Part shown: piece by piece, positions 37,916 to 47,292 of the stretch
Position numbering within the stretch: the first letter of the stretch is position 1
How the letters are laid out: every line of letters starts with the position of its first letter
Assembly: GCF_009728145.1 (NCBI RefSeq)
Contig: NZ_WOCA01000001.1
Span: forward strand, 310,001-374,000
Origin: Ornithinibacillus caprae
Lineage (GTDB): Bacteria > Bacillota > Bacilli > Bacillales > Amphibacillaceae
DNA: 64,000 nt
Direction of reading: 5' to 3'
Position numbers and translations under genes: made by a program
The notes under the pieces: model-generated
Told to the model about the DNA's origin: nothing
Databases searched by the model: none
What the model saw: only the letters and a program-made list of their open reading frames with translations

Positions 37916-38113
37916 ATGCGAATAGTTGTTTTTCTAACTTGTGTTGTTACTGTTATTTCCATGCTTTATAGATGGCGATATCGTGTGATGAACACAATAC
38001 TTGCAGTTAGTTTTTTACGTAAACTAGTAGTTACCTTGTCCATGAACATGCCTAATATACGTAACAAAATATTACCTAATTTATTTAATCAATCAACAAA
38101 TACATCACAGTAA
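37916..38113 (+). CDS. yqgO: YqgO-like small membrane protein
   Basis: 65 residues. A hydrophobic helix (about 3-18) is followed by WRYRVMN and LRKLVVTLSMNMPNIRNKIL, a pattern conserved in small Bacillus proteins between the folate gene and the rhomboid gene. AAGAAGGTG precedes the ATG. Function unknown. Confidence 0.65.
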   Translation: MRIVVFLTCVVTVISMLYRWRYRVMNTILAVSFLRKLVVTLSMNMPNIRNKILPNLFNQSTNTSQ

Positions 38114-38145
38114 AAGAAGTTGTTCTTTAACAACTTCTTTCTTAT
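38113..38145 (+). terminator. Terminator after yqgO
   Basis: The stem AAAGAAGTTGTT / AACAACTTCTTT is followed by CTT. Confidence 0.8.
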
Positions 38146-38277
38146 GTTACATGAGTGCACTAAGGGTTTTGTTATAAAGGAATAGCAAAATCCTAGTTTG
38201 CTAATGGGTGCTAAAAAAAGATAAATATCAATTGTTTTGGTATGATGTATGTATGGTAGGAGGGGGGAGGTAGCTAC

Positions 38278-39837
38278 ATGTATGTTCATGAACGGTTTAT
38301 ATTACATAAGCTCGCCAATCAGTTGACTGAAAATGATCGATTTGAGGTATTACATATCGATACAAACTTGGAAGAAATTTGGTTGAGTAAATATGAAAAT
38401 AAGACTTCAACAGTTGTTCGCATTATACATAAAGAGTTTGACTGGAAAAACCACTTAAAAACAGACATTGCAACAGTTTTTCAAAAGGCTAAGGCAATGA
38501 AACGATTACTCCGTGGCAATATTGAGATTCATAATCTATACATTGCCACACATTCTCCTGTTGATGATTGGGAAATGTTAAAAAAACCAATGCAATTAAA
38601 AGATAGAAAAAAAATTAAAATGAACGTTTATTATGTAACGGAAAACAATACAACTGATGAACTAAAGAGGTTACACTCATCTCTAAATAATACGTTTAGT
38701 CTTAATCCACAGGAGTTTCCTTCTGATATAGAAATGGAACAATATATAGACTATTATAAAGTACAATTAAAGCAAGCATTGCAAAAGAGAAGGAATGAAG
38801 TTACTGACGTTTATTCCTATGGAAAGCCATTTTTTGCTTATGTATTATTAGCTATAAACATTATTATGTTTTTATTCCTTGAAATTAATGGTGAAAGTAC
38901 ATCAACTGACACGTTAATAAAATATGGTGCGAAGTTCAATCCAGCTATTATTGATGGTGAGTGGTGGCGGATTGTTAGCTCGATGTTTTTACATATTGGG
39001 TTCCTACATTTGTTTATGAATATGTTAGCAGTTTATTATTTAGGTACATTAGTAGAAAAGATCTATGGATCTTGGCGCTTTTTAGTGATCTACTTTCTAG
39101 CTGGCGTTGGTGGAGGAATTACTAGTTTTGCCTTCACCGTTAATGTCTCTGCAGGAGCTTCAGGAGCACTTTTTGGGTTGTTTGGTGCATTACTATATTT
39201 TGGTTTGATGTATAAGCGTATTTTCTTCCAAACGATAGGAACTGGGTTGTTGGTAATCATAGCTATCAATCTAGTGTTTGGTTTTGTTGTACCTCAGGTG
39301 GATGCAGGGGCCCATATAGGTGGCCTAATTGCAGGGTTTATTGGAGCAGCAATTGTACAGTTACCGAAACAAAGAAAGACAATGAAATCATTCGCTTTCA
39401 TAATCATATTTATTGTGTTATTAGTTGGATTGATCTTATTTGGTATTCAACATAATAAAAATAGCTCCGAGTTTCAGTTAGCATATATTGAAAAACTGAT
39501 AAAGGAAAAAGAATATGAATCAGTTATAGATAATGCTACGTTAGGACTAAACAATAAAGATGAGTTTGAACCGCTACTATTATTCCAACGTTCTTATGCC
39601 TATATAGGATTAAATAAAATCGACTTGGCGATTGAGGATCTAGAACGAAGTATAAGCCTCCAACAGCGTGCATCGGAGGAAATACCTGAAGCTTATTATA
39701 ACCTCGCCTTACTGTATTTTAATAACGGTGATGAACGGGCTGGAGATATCATTAGAAAAGCATACGAACTTAGACCGAATGATGAAGCATATCAAGAATT
39801 GTACAGGGAAATTATAGAGAGGAACTGGACTAACTAA
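38278..39837 (+). CDS. gluP: Rhomboid intramembrane protease GluP
   Basis: 519 residues. A soluble N-terminal domain (about 1-175), a rhomboid core of six or seven helices (about 180-400) and C-terminal TPR-like repeats (about 425-515). The core has HIGFLHLFMNM, the catalytic serine in GASGALFGLFG and the catalytic histidine in AGAHIGGLIAG. B. subtilis YqgP cleaves the magnesium transporter MgtE. The RBS is GGAGGGGGGAGG. Confidence 0.94.
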   Translation: MYVHERFILHKLANQLTENDRFEVLHIDTNLEEIWLSKYENKTSTVVRIIHKEFDWKNHLKTDIATVFQKAKAMKRLLRGNIEIHNLYIATHSPVDDWEMLKKPMQLKDRKKIKMNVYYVTENNTTDELKRLHSSLNNTFSLNPQEFPSDIEMEQYIDYYKVQLKQALQKRRNEVTDVYSYGKPFFAYVLLAINIIMFLFLEINGESTSTDTLIKYGAKFNPAIIDGEWWRIVSSMFLHIGFLHLFMNMLAVYYLGTLVEKIYGSWRFLVIYFLAGVGGGITSFAFTVNVSAGASGALFGLFGALLYFGLMYKRIFFQTIGTGLLVIIAINLVFGFVVPQVDAGAHIGGLIAGFIGAAIVQLPKQRKTMKSFAFIIIFIVLLVGLILFGIQHNKNSSEFQLAYIEKLIKEKEYESVIDNATLGLNNKDEFEPLLLFQRSYAYIGLNKIDLAIEDLERSISLQQRASEEIPEAYYNLALLYFNNGDERAGDIIRKAYELRPNDEAYQELYREIIERNWTN

Positions 39838-39874
39838 AGTGTTCCTCGCACACTTTAGTTAGTCGATATTTTTT
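39829..39874. terminator. Bidirectional terminator after gluP
   Basis: ACTAACTAAAGTG pairs with CACTTTAGTTAGT, between convergent genes; the stem includes the end of gluP. Confidence 0.85.
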
Positions 39875-40703
39875 GGATCAATTGTTCTTTTTCTCCATTT
39901 AATTCAAAAAGTACATATAGATGTGTCTTTTCCTTATCCATTAATAGTAATGGTATATAACTAGTTACATTCTCTGAGTCAGTGATGGGAATAATGTAAT
40001 TTTTATATAATCCTTCCCATAATTGGCCAATAACTTTGGCGGAAGCTTCTTTAGATAACCCAGGTAAACTTTCTTCGTATTTATATAATTCGGTTAATGG
40101 AATCATATCATATTGTGTTGTATCAATGGAAAAATGTGAAGTTAATCCTTGCCAATGTTTCAGTAGTTGTTGTTTCCTTTCTTTATCAAGTTTCTCTTTT
40201 TTAAACTCCTCTTGTTTTGTTTTTGGAATTCTAAAGGATTGAACCCCATTATCACCTCTTTTATAAACATATAATTGATCAGAGGTCATTTGTTGTATAC
40301 TTCTAATGGAATCTTCTGGATGGTGAATTTCTCCGTGGTGATACGAAATAGCTTCCCAATATGCATCCACATTATACTGTAATTGCTGATTCAATCGTAT
40401 TGTGTCCGTATTTTGCTCCCACTTACTACGAATACCTATTAATTTACCATTTACATATAAGACAGAAACATCTTGTCGTAAATAGATTTCTTGCTCACTT
40501 TTGGATTGGCTTGTCCAATCAATCGCATAGGTACTCTTGTTTTCTGAATTAATATCCAAAGAAGTAGCTGCATTTTCATATGAAGTTAATTCATCAAGTG
40601 GAAAATAGGTGATTACTTGAACAGAGTTATTAGATAATATATATAAAATACCTAATGCTGTAATCATGGAAAAAATGATGGTCGGAACTAATTTTTTACG
40701 CAT
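39855..40703 (-). CDS. Membrane-anchored extracytoplasmic protein, unrecognised
   Basis: 282 residues. One N-terminal membrane helix (about 7-25), then a soluble, presumably outer-face region with mixed beta/alpha character and a Lys-rich stretch (about 165-185). No cysteine for lipidation follows the helix. AGAGGGTG precedes the ATG on the minus strand. I do not recognise the family with certainty. It faces gluP and is divergent from the GerA-family gene. Confidence 0.7.
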   Translation of the reverse strand: MRKKLVPTIIFSMITALGILYILSNNSVQVITYFPLDELTSYENAATSLDINSENKSTYAIDWTSQSKSEQEIYLRQDVSVLYVNGKLIGIRSKWEQNTDTIRLNQQLQYNVDAYWEAISYHHGEIHHPEDSIRSIQQMTSDQLYVYKRGDNGVQSFRIPKTKQEEFKKEKLDKERKQQLLKHWQGLTSHFSIDTTQYDMIPLTELYKYEESLPGLSKEASAKVIGQLWEGLYKNYIIPITDSENVTSYIPLLLMDKEKTHLYVLFELNGEKEQLIQKISTN

Positions 40704-40842
40704 ACTTTTTCACCCTCTAGGATCTTTTATAGTCAATATATGAGGGAAGACAAGCTTATATGATTCCATATAAAGCGCTGAATAGAATACGGGGATAAGA
40801 CCAAACTAAAGATATAAATTTATTGAAATGTTTGGTGATGAT

Positions 40843-42300
40843 ATGGAAAAAGATAAACAGGAACTATTTTCCTCATATACAGAAAACGTTACATATATTC
40901 ATGATAGGCTAGGCATTGATGAAAGTTTTGACATTGTCCATTTAGATGTGGAGTATGCGGGAAGAAATATGGCAATGTTTTTTATAGATGGATTTGTTAA
41001 AGATGATATCATGCATTTACTTATGAAATTACTTGCAAAAATAGAGCCTAAAGATTTAGAACCAGATCCACTTACCAAACTTATTAAGACATATCTTCCA
41101 TATGTAGAATTGGAAATGGTGGATGACTTGAATCAAGCTGCAGATCTAGTTTTAGGAGGACCGACAGCATTATTAGTTGAAGGCATTGATAAAGTTATCA
41201 TTATCGATGCTAGAACATATCCAGTTCGATCTCCTGGGGAACCGGATTTAGAAAGAGTGGTAAGAGGTTCACGTGATGGTTATGTAGAGACGATTGTTTT
41301 TAATACGGCATTAACAAGAAGAAGAGTAAGAGATCGGTCATTACGTATGGAATATTTACAGGTCGGTAGGCGCTCACAAACGGACCTTTGTCTATGTTAT
41401 ATAAAAGATATTGCTGATCAAGATCGAGTGGATGAATTGAAAGAGAGTTTAAAGATGATCGATACAGATGGACTTCCGATGGCTGAGAAAACGGTAGAAG
41501 AATTTATAAGTGGTCGCCATTGGAATCCATTTCCAACGGTTCGTTACACAGAAAGGCCAGATACGGCGGCTACCCATTTATATGAAGGCCATGTATTGAT
41601 TATTATTGATGGTTCACCTAGTGTTATGATCACTCCATCGACTTATTGGCATCATTTACAGCATGCAGAAGAATACCGTCAAAAACCGTTGGTAGGTGCC
41701 TATTTACGCATGGTACGTTTTATTGCAGTTATTGCGTCAATATTTATTTTACCGTTATATTATTTACTATCCATCAATCCTGATTTATTACCTAGAGGAC
41801 TTGAGTATATTGGACCTAATGATTATGGTGCCGTTCCACTATTAGCTCAATTTTTACTTGCAGAAATAGGAATTGATATGCTGCGAATGGCTGCGATTCA
41901 TACACCCACTTCTCTAGCAACAGCAATTGGATTGGTTGCTGCAATACTTATTGGACAGGTTGCCATTGAGGTTGGGCTATTTTCATACGAGGTTATTTTA
42001 TACTTAGCGATAGCTGGAATTGGGACATACGCAACCCCCAGTTATGAATTGAGTCTTGCGAATAGATTGGTGAGGATATTTTTATTACTTACCACTGCGA
42101 TGTTTGGTGTACCAGGCTATATAGCAGGAATAACTATATGGATTATTTACTTAACTCGCATGAAATCTTTCCATTCACCATATCTATGGCCATTTTTGCC
42201 TTTCTCATTCCATGCATTTCGTGATGTATTAGTTCGATCTCCTATTCCACTAAAAAGTAAGCGACCAACATTATTAGACCCACAAGATCCAGATCGATAA
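40843..42300 (+). CDS. GerA-family spore germination protein, SpoVAF-like
   Basis: 485 residues from ATG at 40843. A large N-terminal cytoplasmic domain (about 1-285) carries TYPVRSPGEPDLERVVRGSRDG and FNTALTRRRVRDRSL. The C-terminal half has five or so membrane helices and the PSYELSLANRLVRIFLL and PYLWPF segments. These features are closest to SpoVAF among GerA A-subunit proteins, which act in the spore inner membrane. No spoVA or gerAB/gerAC neighbours are present. The CDS end overlaps a hairpin (GATCCAGATC/GATCTGGAT) that may terminate transcription. Confidence 0.88.
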   Translation: MEKDKQELFSSYTENVTYIHDRLGIDESFDIVHLDVEYAGRNMAMFFIDGFVKDDIMHLLMKLLAKIEPKDLEPDPLTKLIKTYLPYVELEMVDDLNQAADLVLGGPTALLVEGIDKVIIIDARTYPVRSPGEPDLERVVRGSRDGYVETIVFNTALTRRRVRDRSLRMEYLQVGRRSQTDLCLCYIKDIADQDRVDELKESLKMIDTDGLPMAEKTVEEFISGRHWNPFPTVRYTERPDTAATHLYEGHVLIIIDGSPSVMITPSTYWHHLQHAEEYRQKPLVGAYLRMVRFIAVIASIFILPLYYLLSINPDLLPRGLEYIGPNDYGAVPLLAQFLLAEIGIDMLRMAAIHTPTSLATAIGLVAAILIGQVAIEVGLFSYEVILYLAIAGIGTYATPSYELSLANRLVRIFLLLTTAMFGVPGYIAGITIWIIYLTRMKSFHSPYLWPFLPFSFHAFRDVLVRSPIPLKSKRPTLLDPQDPDR

Positions 42301-42357
42301 GAAGATCTGGATTGTTGTTTTGTGGAGAACTTGCTATAATTACTTTGGTGAAAAAAT

Positions 42358-42549
42358 ATGAAAAATTTTTATGACGTACAACAATTATTAAAGCGATTTG
42401 GAATTATTATTTATGTTGGAGAACGATTAGCTGACCTTGAGTTGATGGAGATGGAGATACAAGAGCTATACAACTCTAAATTAATTCAAGTAGAGGAATA
42501 TACTACTGCAATGATGATTATAAGACGAGAAAAATCACAACTTAAATGA
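42358..42549 (+). CDS. yqgQ: YqgQ family protein (DUF910)
   Basis: 63 residues starting MKNFYDVQQLLKRFG, the typical YqgQ start. It is a three-helix protein (IYVGERLADLELMEMEIQEL) proposed to bind nucleic acid. It precedes glcK by 16 bases, as in B. subtilis, so the two are probably co-transcribed. Function is not established. Confidence 0.88.
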   Translation: MKNFYDVQQLLKRFGIIIYVGERLADLELMEMEIQELYNSKLIQVEEYTTAMMIIRREKSQLK

Positions 42550-42565
42550 AAGTAGGGCGATCTTC

Positions 42566-43537
42566 ATGAAAGAGTTAATGATTGGCGTAGATATTGGTGG
42601 CACGACCATAAAATTAGGTTTTATCGACTTGGATGGAAAAATTATTGATAAATGGGAAATTCCAACAAACACATCGAGTCAAGGTGCGACAATTGTTCAA
42701 GATCTATGGGATTCCATTCAAGACCAATTATCCAAATCCAACATTACTAAAGCTAATATTAAAGGAATTGGTGTAGGGGCTCCTGGTTTTATTGATGGAA
42801 AAAATGGTATAGTTCATGAAGCGGTTAATATAGGGTGGAAAGATTTTAATCTTGCAAGCGACTTAACGGCTTTGTCTGACCTACCTGTATTTGTTGAGAA
42901 TGATGCAAACATTGCAGTCCTAGGAGAGAACTGGAAAGGTGCTGGAAACCAGGCTAAAAACGTTATTGCCATTACACTTGGTACTGGTGTTGGTGGGGGC
43001 ATTATTGCTAACGGAATGATCTTAAATGGGGAAAATGGAACAGCAGGTGAAATTGGTCATATTACAGTAGAGCGTGATGGTTATACATGTAATTGTGGGC
43101 GAAAAGGTTGCCTTGAAACAGTTACTTCTGCCACAGGGATTGTTCGCCAAGGAATGAAAGCAATAGAAAAAGAACCTACCAGTCTATTAAATAAAACATA
43201 TCAAGAAAAGGGAGCTATCACATCAAAGGATATATTTGACCTTGCTAATCAAGGAGATCAAGTTTGTATTAATATTGTCGAACGAACAACAGATATTTTA
43301 GGATTTGCTATTGCAAACATGGCGACTATTATTAACCCATCTAAAGTATTAGTAGGTGGTGGTGTTTCCAAAGCTGGTAATCAATTAATAGCAGGAATAA
43401 ATGATGCATTTGTAAAATATGCTTTACCTAGAATAAGTGAAGCATGTGAAATAAAAATTGCACAATTAGGTAACGATGCGGGGATTATTGGAGCGGCTTA
43501 TTTGGTGAAACAAAAATTAAATAATATTACATTTTAG
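42566..43537 (+). CDS. glcK: Glucokinase, ROK family
   Basis: 323 residues. The N-terminal phosphate motif is IGVDIGGTTIKLG and the ROK zinc-binding signature GYTCNCGRKGCLE lies at about residues 173-185, with GEIGHIT upstream. Catalytic Asp lies in ENDANIA. It phosphorylates cytosolic glucose to glucose-6-phosphate. Operon with yqgQ. Confidence 0.95.
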   Translation: MKELMIGVDIGGTTIKLGFIDLDGKIIDKWEIPTNTSSQGATIVQDLWDSIQDQLSKSNITKANIKGIGVGAPGFIDGKNGIVHEAVNIGWKDFNLASDLTALSDLPVFVENDANIAVLGENWKGAGNQAKNVIAITLGTGVGGGIIANGMILNGENGTAGEIGHITVERDGYTCNCGRKGCLETVTSATGIVRQGMKAIEKEPTSLLNKTYQEKGAITSKDIFDLANQGDQVCINIVERTTDILGFAIANMATIINPSKVLVGGGVSKAGNQLIAGINDAFVKYALPRISEACEIKIAQLGNDAGIIGAAYLVKQKLNNITF

Positions 43538-43579
43538 TTTGCACTTTTTCACCAAAATGTCATTTTTTATTAAGGAAAT

Positions 43580-43606
43580 TGAAACTTTTATGGGAAAATA
43601 CACGTC
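43580..43606 (+). promoter_or_regulatory. ECF-sigma promoter of the LTA synthase gene
   Basis: TGAAAC at 43580-43585 and CGTC at 43603-43606 are separated by 17 bases. This matches SigM/SigX-type promoters, which in B. subtilis control envelope genes including an LTA synthase paralogue. Confidence 0.6.
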
Positions 43607-43711
43607 ATATATATTATACGCGCGTTAGACGCTTGTACACTGCCGTAACGATTTATAAAAACAAGCATAGATATGATTACGTGATGGGGAGAATTTGTAG
43701 GAGGATCTGAA

Positions 43712-45613
43712 ATGAAAATTAACTGGGGAAGAATTCCAATGTATGTCATTGCAGCATTGTTATTCGGTTTGAAGACGTATATCGTCTATCGTTTTATGTT
43801 TTCAATCGAATTAGAGAATGTTATGCAGGAGTTCATCTTGCTCATTAATCCATTTGTTTCTGCTTTTATTTTATTTGCTATAAGTGTTTGGTTTAAAAAA
43901 CAATCACGACAAATGAAATATATAAGATATGCAGCACTATTTGGTACGTTTATTATTTTTGCGAATCTAGTATTCTATCGTTCCTATACAGACTTCATTA
44001 CATTACCACAGTTATTCCAAGGTAGTAATGCAGCCGATTTAGGTTCTAGTATTTTAACATTAATAAAAGCCTATGATGTGTTATGGTTCTTAGATGTTAT
44101 AATCATTTGGTATTTCACTCGTAAAAAACAAACTAGTGAGCAAATAATTTTTAACAAGAGAGGAAAAGTATTTGCGGTGACCATGTCATTTGCATTACTT
44201 GCAGGTAACTTCTTTCTCGCTGAGCTAGAAAGACCACAATTATTTACGAGAGCATTTGACCGAGAATATTTAGTAAAAAACATTGGACTATTTAATTATC
44301 ATATTTACGATATTGTTCTTCAATCGAAAGTTAAGTCACAGCGTGTTTTAGCTGATGGAAATGAACTTCCAGAAATTAAGGGCTATATTGAGGATCATGT
44401 TAGAAGTAATGAACAATCAGAACTGTTTGGTGTTGCTGAAGGAAAGAATGTAATTACCATATGGGCTGAGTCACTCCAAAGCTTTGTTATCAATAATGAA
44501 GTGAATGGACAGGAAATTACTCCTTTTATGAACAGATTAGTTAATGATGAAGATACCTATTATTTTGAGAACTTCTATCATCAGACCGAACAAGGGAAAA
44601 CCTCAGACTCGGAGTTTTTAGTAGATAATTCCTTATATCCATTATCAAGGGGTGCTGTTTTCTTTACACATGGTCAAAATGAATATCATGCAATCCCTGA
44701 GATAGCAAAAGAGAATGACTATTATTCCGCTGTTTTTCATGCCAATAATAAAAGCTTTTGGAATCGTGATCAAATGTATGAAAGTTTAAATTATGACTAT
44801 TTTTACGATCAAGAATCCTATGAAGTTTCGGATGAAAATTCAGTCGGCTGGGGATTAAAAGATAAAGCTTATTTTGAGCAATCGATAAAGTATTTACAAA
44901 CTCTAGAGCAACCTTTTTATACTAGATTTATTACATTAACCAATCATTTTCCATTTGAACTTGATCAAGAAGATAAATCAATTGAACCATATGATTCTAA
45001 TTCCAATACACTTAATAATTATTTTCCAACAGTAAGATATATGGATGAAGCGATTGAGCAATTCTTTGATCAATTGAAAGAAGCGGGTTTATATGAAGAT
45101 ACCATTATTATTATAATGGGTGATCATAATGGAATTAGTGCTAATCACAACAAGGCAATGAGTCAGTATTTAGAAATGGATGAAATTACCCCATATGACT
45201 ATGTACAATTACAAAGAGTGCCGTTATTTATACACATTCCTGGACATGGTAATGGCGAAATTAAATCAGAAATTGCAGGTCAAATAGACATTAAACCAAC
45301 GTTATTACACATGTTAGGTATTGATACTGATCAAGATATATATTTTGGAAATGATCTATTCCATAATGATCGAAAAGGATTTATAGCAATGAGAAATGGT
45401 GACTTTGTAAGTGATGATTATATCTATACGAGTGGAGTTTGTTATGATCGTCAAACAGGGGAGCCAATTGCTAGTGAAAGTAATAGTTTAAATAATGATG
45501 GTGAAGAAAATGCATGTTCACCAGTAAAGCAAAAAGTAGAAAACGAATTAAAGTTATCGGATAATATAATTTACGGCGATTTATTTCGCTTTGTTGATTT
45601 TGACGAACAATAA
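43712..45613 (+). CDS. ltaS: Lipoteichoic acid synthase family protein
   Basis: 633 residues. Five membrane helices (about 7-175) are followed by an extracellular sulfatase-type domain. The catalytic Thr lies in TEQGKTSDSEF. Metal-ligand motifs include IWAESLQSF and IIMGDHNG. These enzymes polymerise glycerolphosphate from phosphatidylglycerol onto a glycolipid anchor. In this position B. subtilis has yqgS. AGGAGG precedes the ATG; an ECF-type promoter lies upstream. Confidence 0.93.
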   Translation: MKINWGRIPMYVIAALLFGLKTYIVYRFMFSIELENVMQEFILLINPFVSAFILFAISVWFKKQSRQMKYIRYAALFGTFIIFANLVFYRSYTDFITLPQLFQGSNAADLGSSILTLIKAYDVLWFLDVIIIWYFTRKKQTSEQIIFNKRGKVFAVTMSFALLAGNFFLAELERPQLFTRAFDREYLVKNIGLFNYHIYDIVLQSKVKSQRVLADGNELPEIKGYIEDHVRSNEQSELFGVAEGKNVITIWAESLQSFVINNEVNGQEITPFMNRLVNDEDTYYFENFYHQTEQGKTSDSEFLVDNSLYPLSRGAVFFTHGQNEYHAIPEIAKENDYYSAVFHANNKSFWNRDQMYESLNYDYFYDQESYEVSDENSVGWGLKDKAYFEQSIKYLQTLEQPFYTRFITLTNHFPFELDQEDKSIEPYDSNSNTLNNYFPTVRYMDEAIEQFFDQLKEAGLYEDTIIIIMGDHNGISANHNKAMSQYLEMDEITPYDYVQLQRVPLFIHIPGHGNGEIKSEIAGQIDIKPTLLHMLGIDTDQDIYFGNDLFHNDRKGFIAMRNGDFVSDDYIYTSGVCYDRQTGEPIASESNSLNNDGEENACSPVKQKVENELKLSDNIIYGDLFRFVDFDEQ

Positions 45614-45640
45614 AAAAGCTGCTTTCGAGCAGTTTTTTTA
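45613..45640 (+). terminator. Terminator after ltaS
   Basis: GCTGCTTTCGAGCAG hairpin (CTGCT/AGCAG) followed by TTTTTTT. Confidence 0.85.
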
Positions 45641-45690
45641 TTGTTAGCTCTGTTCGCATAGTTTATCGCTATTGAAATCTAGGTAGGGTC

Positions 45691-45733
45691 TCACCGATTC
45701 CTTTGCTCCAGCAGGACAAAGATTTTCGGTGGG
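45691..45733. repeat. Intergenic palindromic element
   Basis: CACCGA and CTTTG pair with CAAAG and TCGGTG to make a two-segment hairpin, GC-richer than its surroundings. No gene or T-run is associated. It resembles a dispersed palindromic repeat, though no second copy lies in this window. Confidence 0.4.
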
Positions 45734-45782
45734 CCGAGTAATCGCAGGTCCAAGGAAAGCTACGTCAGTATTATTAGAAAAT

Positions 45783-45815
45783 AAAAGCGAACTGCCAAAA
45801 AGGCAGTTCACTTTT
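45783..45815. terminator. Terminator facing the DUF2759 gene
   Basis: AAAAGCGAACTGCC pairs with GGCAGTTCACTTTT; on the minus strand it closes the small gene that follows. Confidence 0.82.
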
Positions 45816-45819
45816 AAAA

Positions 45820-46002
45820 TTACATTGCATCTTTAACTACTTGAATAATCGTTGCTATCGAAAAGAATCCAAAGGACAAAGCAGAAATAGCTGAAAATCC
45901 TAAAGCAAAAAAGTTTTTAAATTTTAGTTGACGAACAACTGAAACTACAGAAACTAGTGCCACAATTAATAACATAATTGCTAAAACGATATGTTGTGAC
46001 AT
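45820..46002 (-). CDS. DUF2759 small membrane protein
   Basis: 60 residues with two membrane helices (about 4-23 and 31-55) and a short basic loop LKFKN between them. AAGGAGG lies before the ATG on the minus strand. Matches the DUF2759 family, present beside yqgX in Bacillaceae. Function unknown. Confidence 0.8.
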   Translation of the reverse strand: MSQHIVLAIMLLIVALVSVVSVVRQLKFKNFFALGFSAISALSFGFFSIATIIQVVKDAM

Positions 46003-46172
46003 GATAACATCCTCCTTATGTACTTCCTAGAAATGATTGAAATCGGAATTGTATTTGTATTATTATGTATTTAACCAACACTTATACTTTATTTTAGTAT
46101 AATTTGTTTATTTTGTCGAGTTATTATAAGTCAAATTTGTGAACATTTCATTGCAAAGACGGAGGAGAAAAT

Positions 46173-46796
46173 ATGAAAATCAAAAGTATGCCCTTAGGAC
46201 CATTAGGAACAAATTGTTTTATTTTATACAAAGAACAAGAAGCCTTGATAGTTGATCCAGGTGGTGATGCTAGTCAAGTCGTTTCATTTTTGAATCGTGA
46301 ACAACTAAGACCAAAAGCAATCCTCTTAACTCATGCTCATTTTGATCATATAGGTGCAGTTGAGGAGTTACGGAATTATTACCAACTAGACGTTTATTTA
46401 CATGAATTAGAGAAGGAATGGTTAACAGACCCCACATTAAATGGTTCAAGGAGTTTTATTGGTGAAGAAATATCGACAAATGGTCCAGATAAATTCTTTG
46501 AGCCTGGTACATTAAGTATAGCTAAATTTTCATGTGAAATATTACATACACCAGGACACTCTCCAGGTAGTGTTAGCATTGTGTTCGAGGAGGATTCCTT
46601 GGTAGTTAGCGGTGATGCATTGTTTCATAGTGGCATTGGAAGAACAGATTTACCAGGCGGAGATTTCAAACAACTAGAGGACAGTATAAAGCAACAGCTG
46701 TATTCGTTACCAGACCATTTTGAGGTATACCCAGGACATGGTCCACAAACAAGCATAGGAGCAGAAAAACGACATAATCCATTTATTAAGGCATAA
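46173..46796 (+). CDS. yqgX: MBL-fold hydrolase (glyoxalase II-like, YqgX)
   Basis: 207 residues. It has the metallo-beta-lactamase motif THAHFDHIG (HxHxDH), further metal ligands in HTPGHSPG and SGDALF, and HG near the C-terminus in YPGHGPQT. Such enzymes act as glyoxalase II-type thioesterases; B. subtilis YqgX is linked to the bacillithiol/methylglyoxal route. GGAGG lies before the ATG. Confidence 0.9.
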   Translation: MKIKSMPLGPLGTNCFILYKEQEALIVDPGGDASQVVSFLNREQLRPKAILLTHAHFDHIGAVEELRNYYQLDVYLHELEKEWLTDPTLNGSRSFIGEEISTNGPDKFFEPGTLSIAKFSCEILHTPGHSPGSVSIVFEEDSLVVSGDALFHSGIGRTDLPGGDFKQLEDSIKQQLYSLPDHFEVYPGHGPQTSIGAEKRHNPFIKA

Positions 46797-46798
46797 TT

Positions 46799-46825
46799 AA
46801 ACCCCTTCTTAAAAGAAGGGGTTTA
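46799..46825 (+). terminator. Terminator after yqgX
   Basis: The stem AAACCCCTTCT / AGAAGGGGTTT. Confidence 0.85.
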
Positions 46826-46928
46826 GGGGGGATGTGCTCTGCTCTTTGTTGGTTAGGGATAAAAGTTAAGCTACAATTATAACTATAAATGTAATTTAAC
46901 ATCATGTCAACAGGGATAACTTAAAAAA

Positions 46929-46975
46929 CAAAAACCCTGCGATTAAGTTATGTAAGCAGGGTTTTTGTTTTGCTT
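46929..46975 (-). terminator. Terminator after the DUF2626 gene
   Basis: CAAAAACCCTGC pairs with GCAGGGTTTTTG; on the minus strand it follows the DUF2626 stop. Confidence 0.85.
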
Positions 46976-46976
46976 T

Positions 46977-47216
46977 TTAGTGGAAGCCAGGTATTAAAAT
47001 AAACTCTGAATACCAAGTAAATCCAATCATAAATACAGTACAATAAGCTCCAAACAAGTACATATACATACGTTCAGATAGTTTTAAGTAACTTACTGTT
47101 AGGAAAAAAGCCGTTTGAACTAGGAAGAGTAGTGCTGTTTTCTGCATATCTCCTACATAAAACATAACTGTAAATATACCCGTCCAAAAGGCAAGCACTC
47201 GAAACATTCGATCCAT
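46977..47216 (-). CDS. yqgY: DUF2626 small membrane protein (YqgY)
   Basis: 79 residues with three or so membrane helices and the conserved MDRMFRVLAFWTGIF and GDMQKTALLFL segments. AAAGGAGGGG lies before the ATG on the minus strand. Function unknown; position next to yqgX matches B. subtilis. Confidence 0.87.
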   Translation of the reverse strand: MDRMFRVLAFWTGIFTVMFYVGDMQKTALLFLVQTAFFLTVSYLKLSERMYMYLFGAYCTVFMIGFTWYSEFILIPGFH

Positions 47217-47292
47217 GCTTTCCCCTCCTTTATGGTGTCTTCATCATCATTGTTATTATAAACGAGGATTCAAATAATGTAAATGAATCACA

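Noticed and set aside
40780-40800. Reverse-strand copy of the dispersed repeat (TTATCCCCGTATT)
   Set aside because: Only about 13 bases match one edge; the other motifs are absent.
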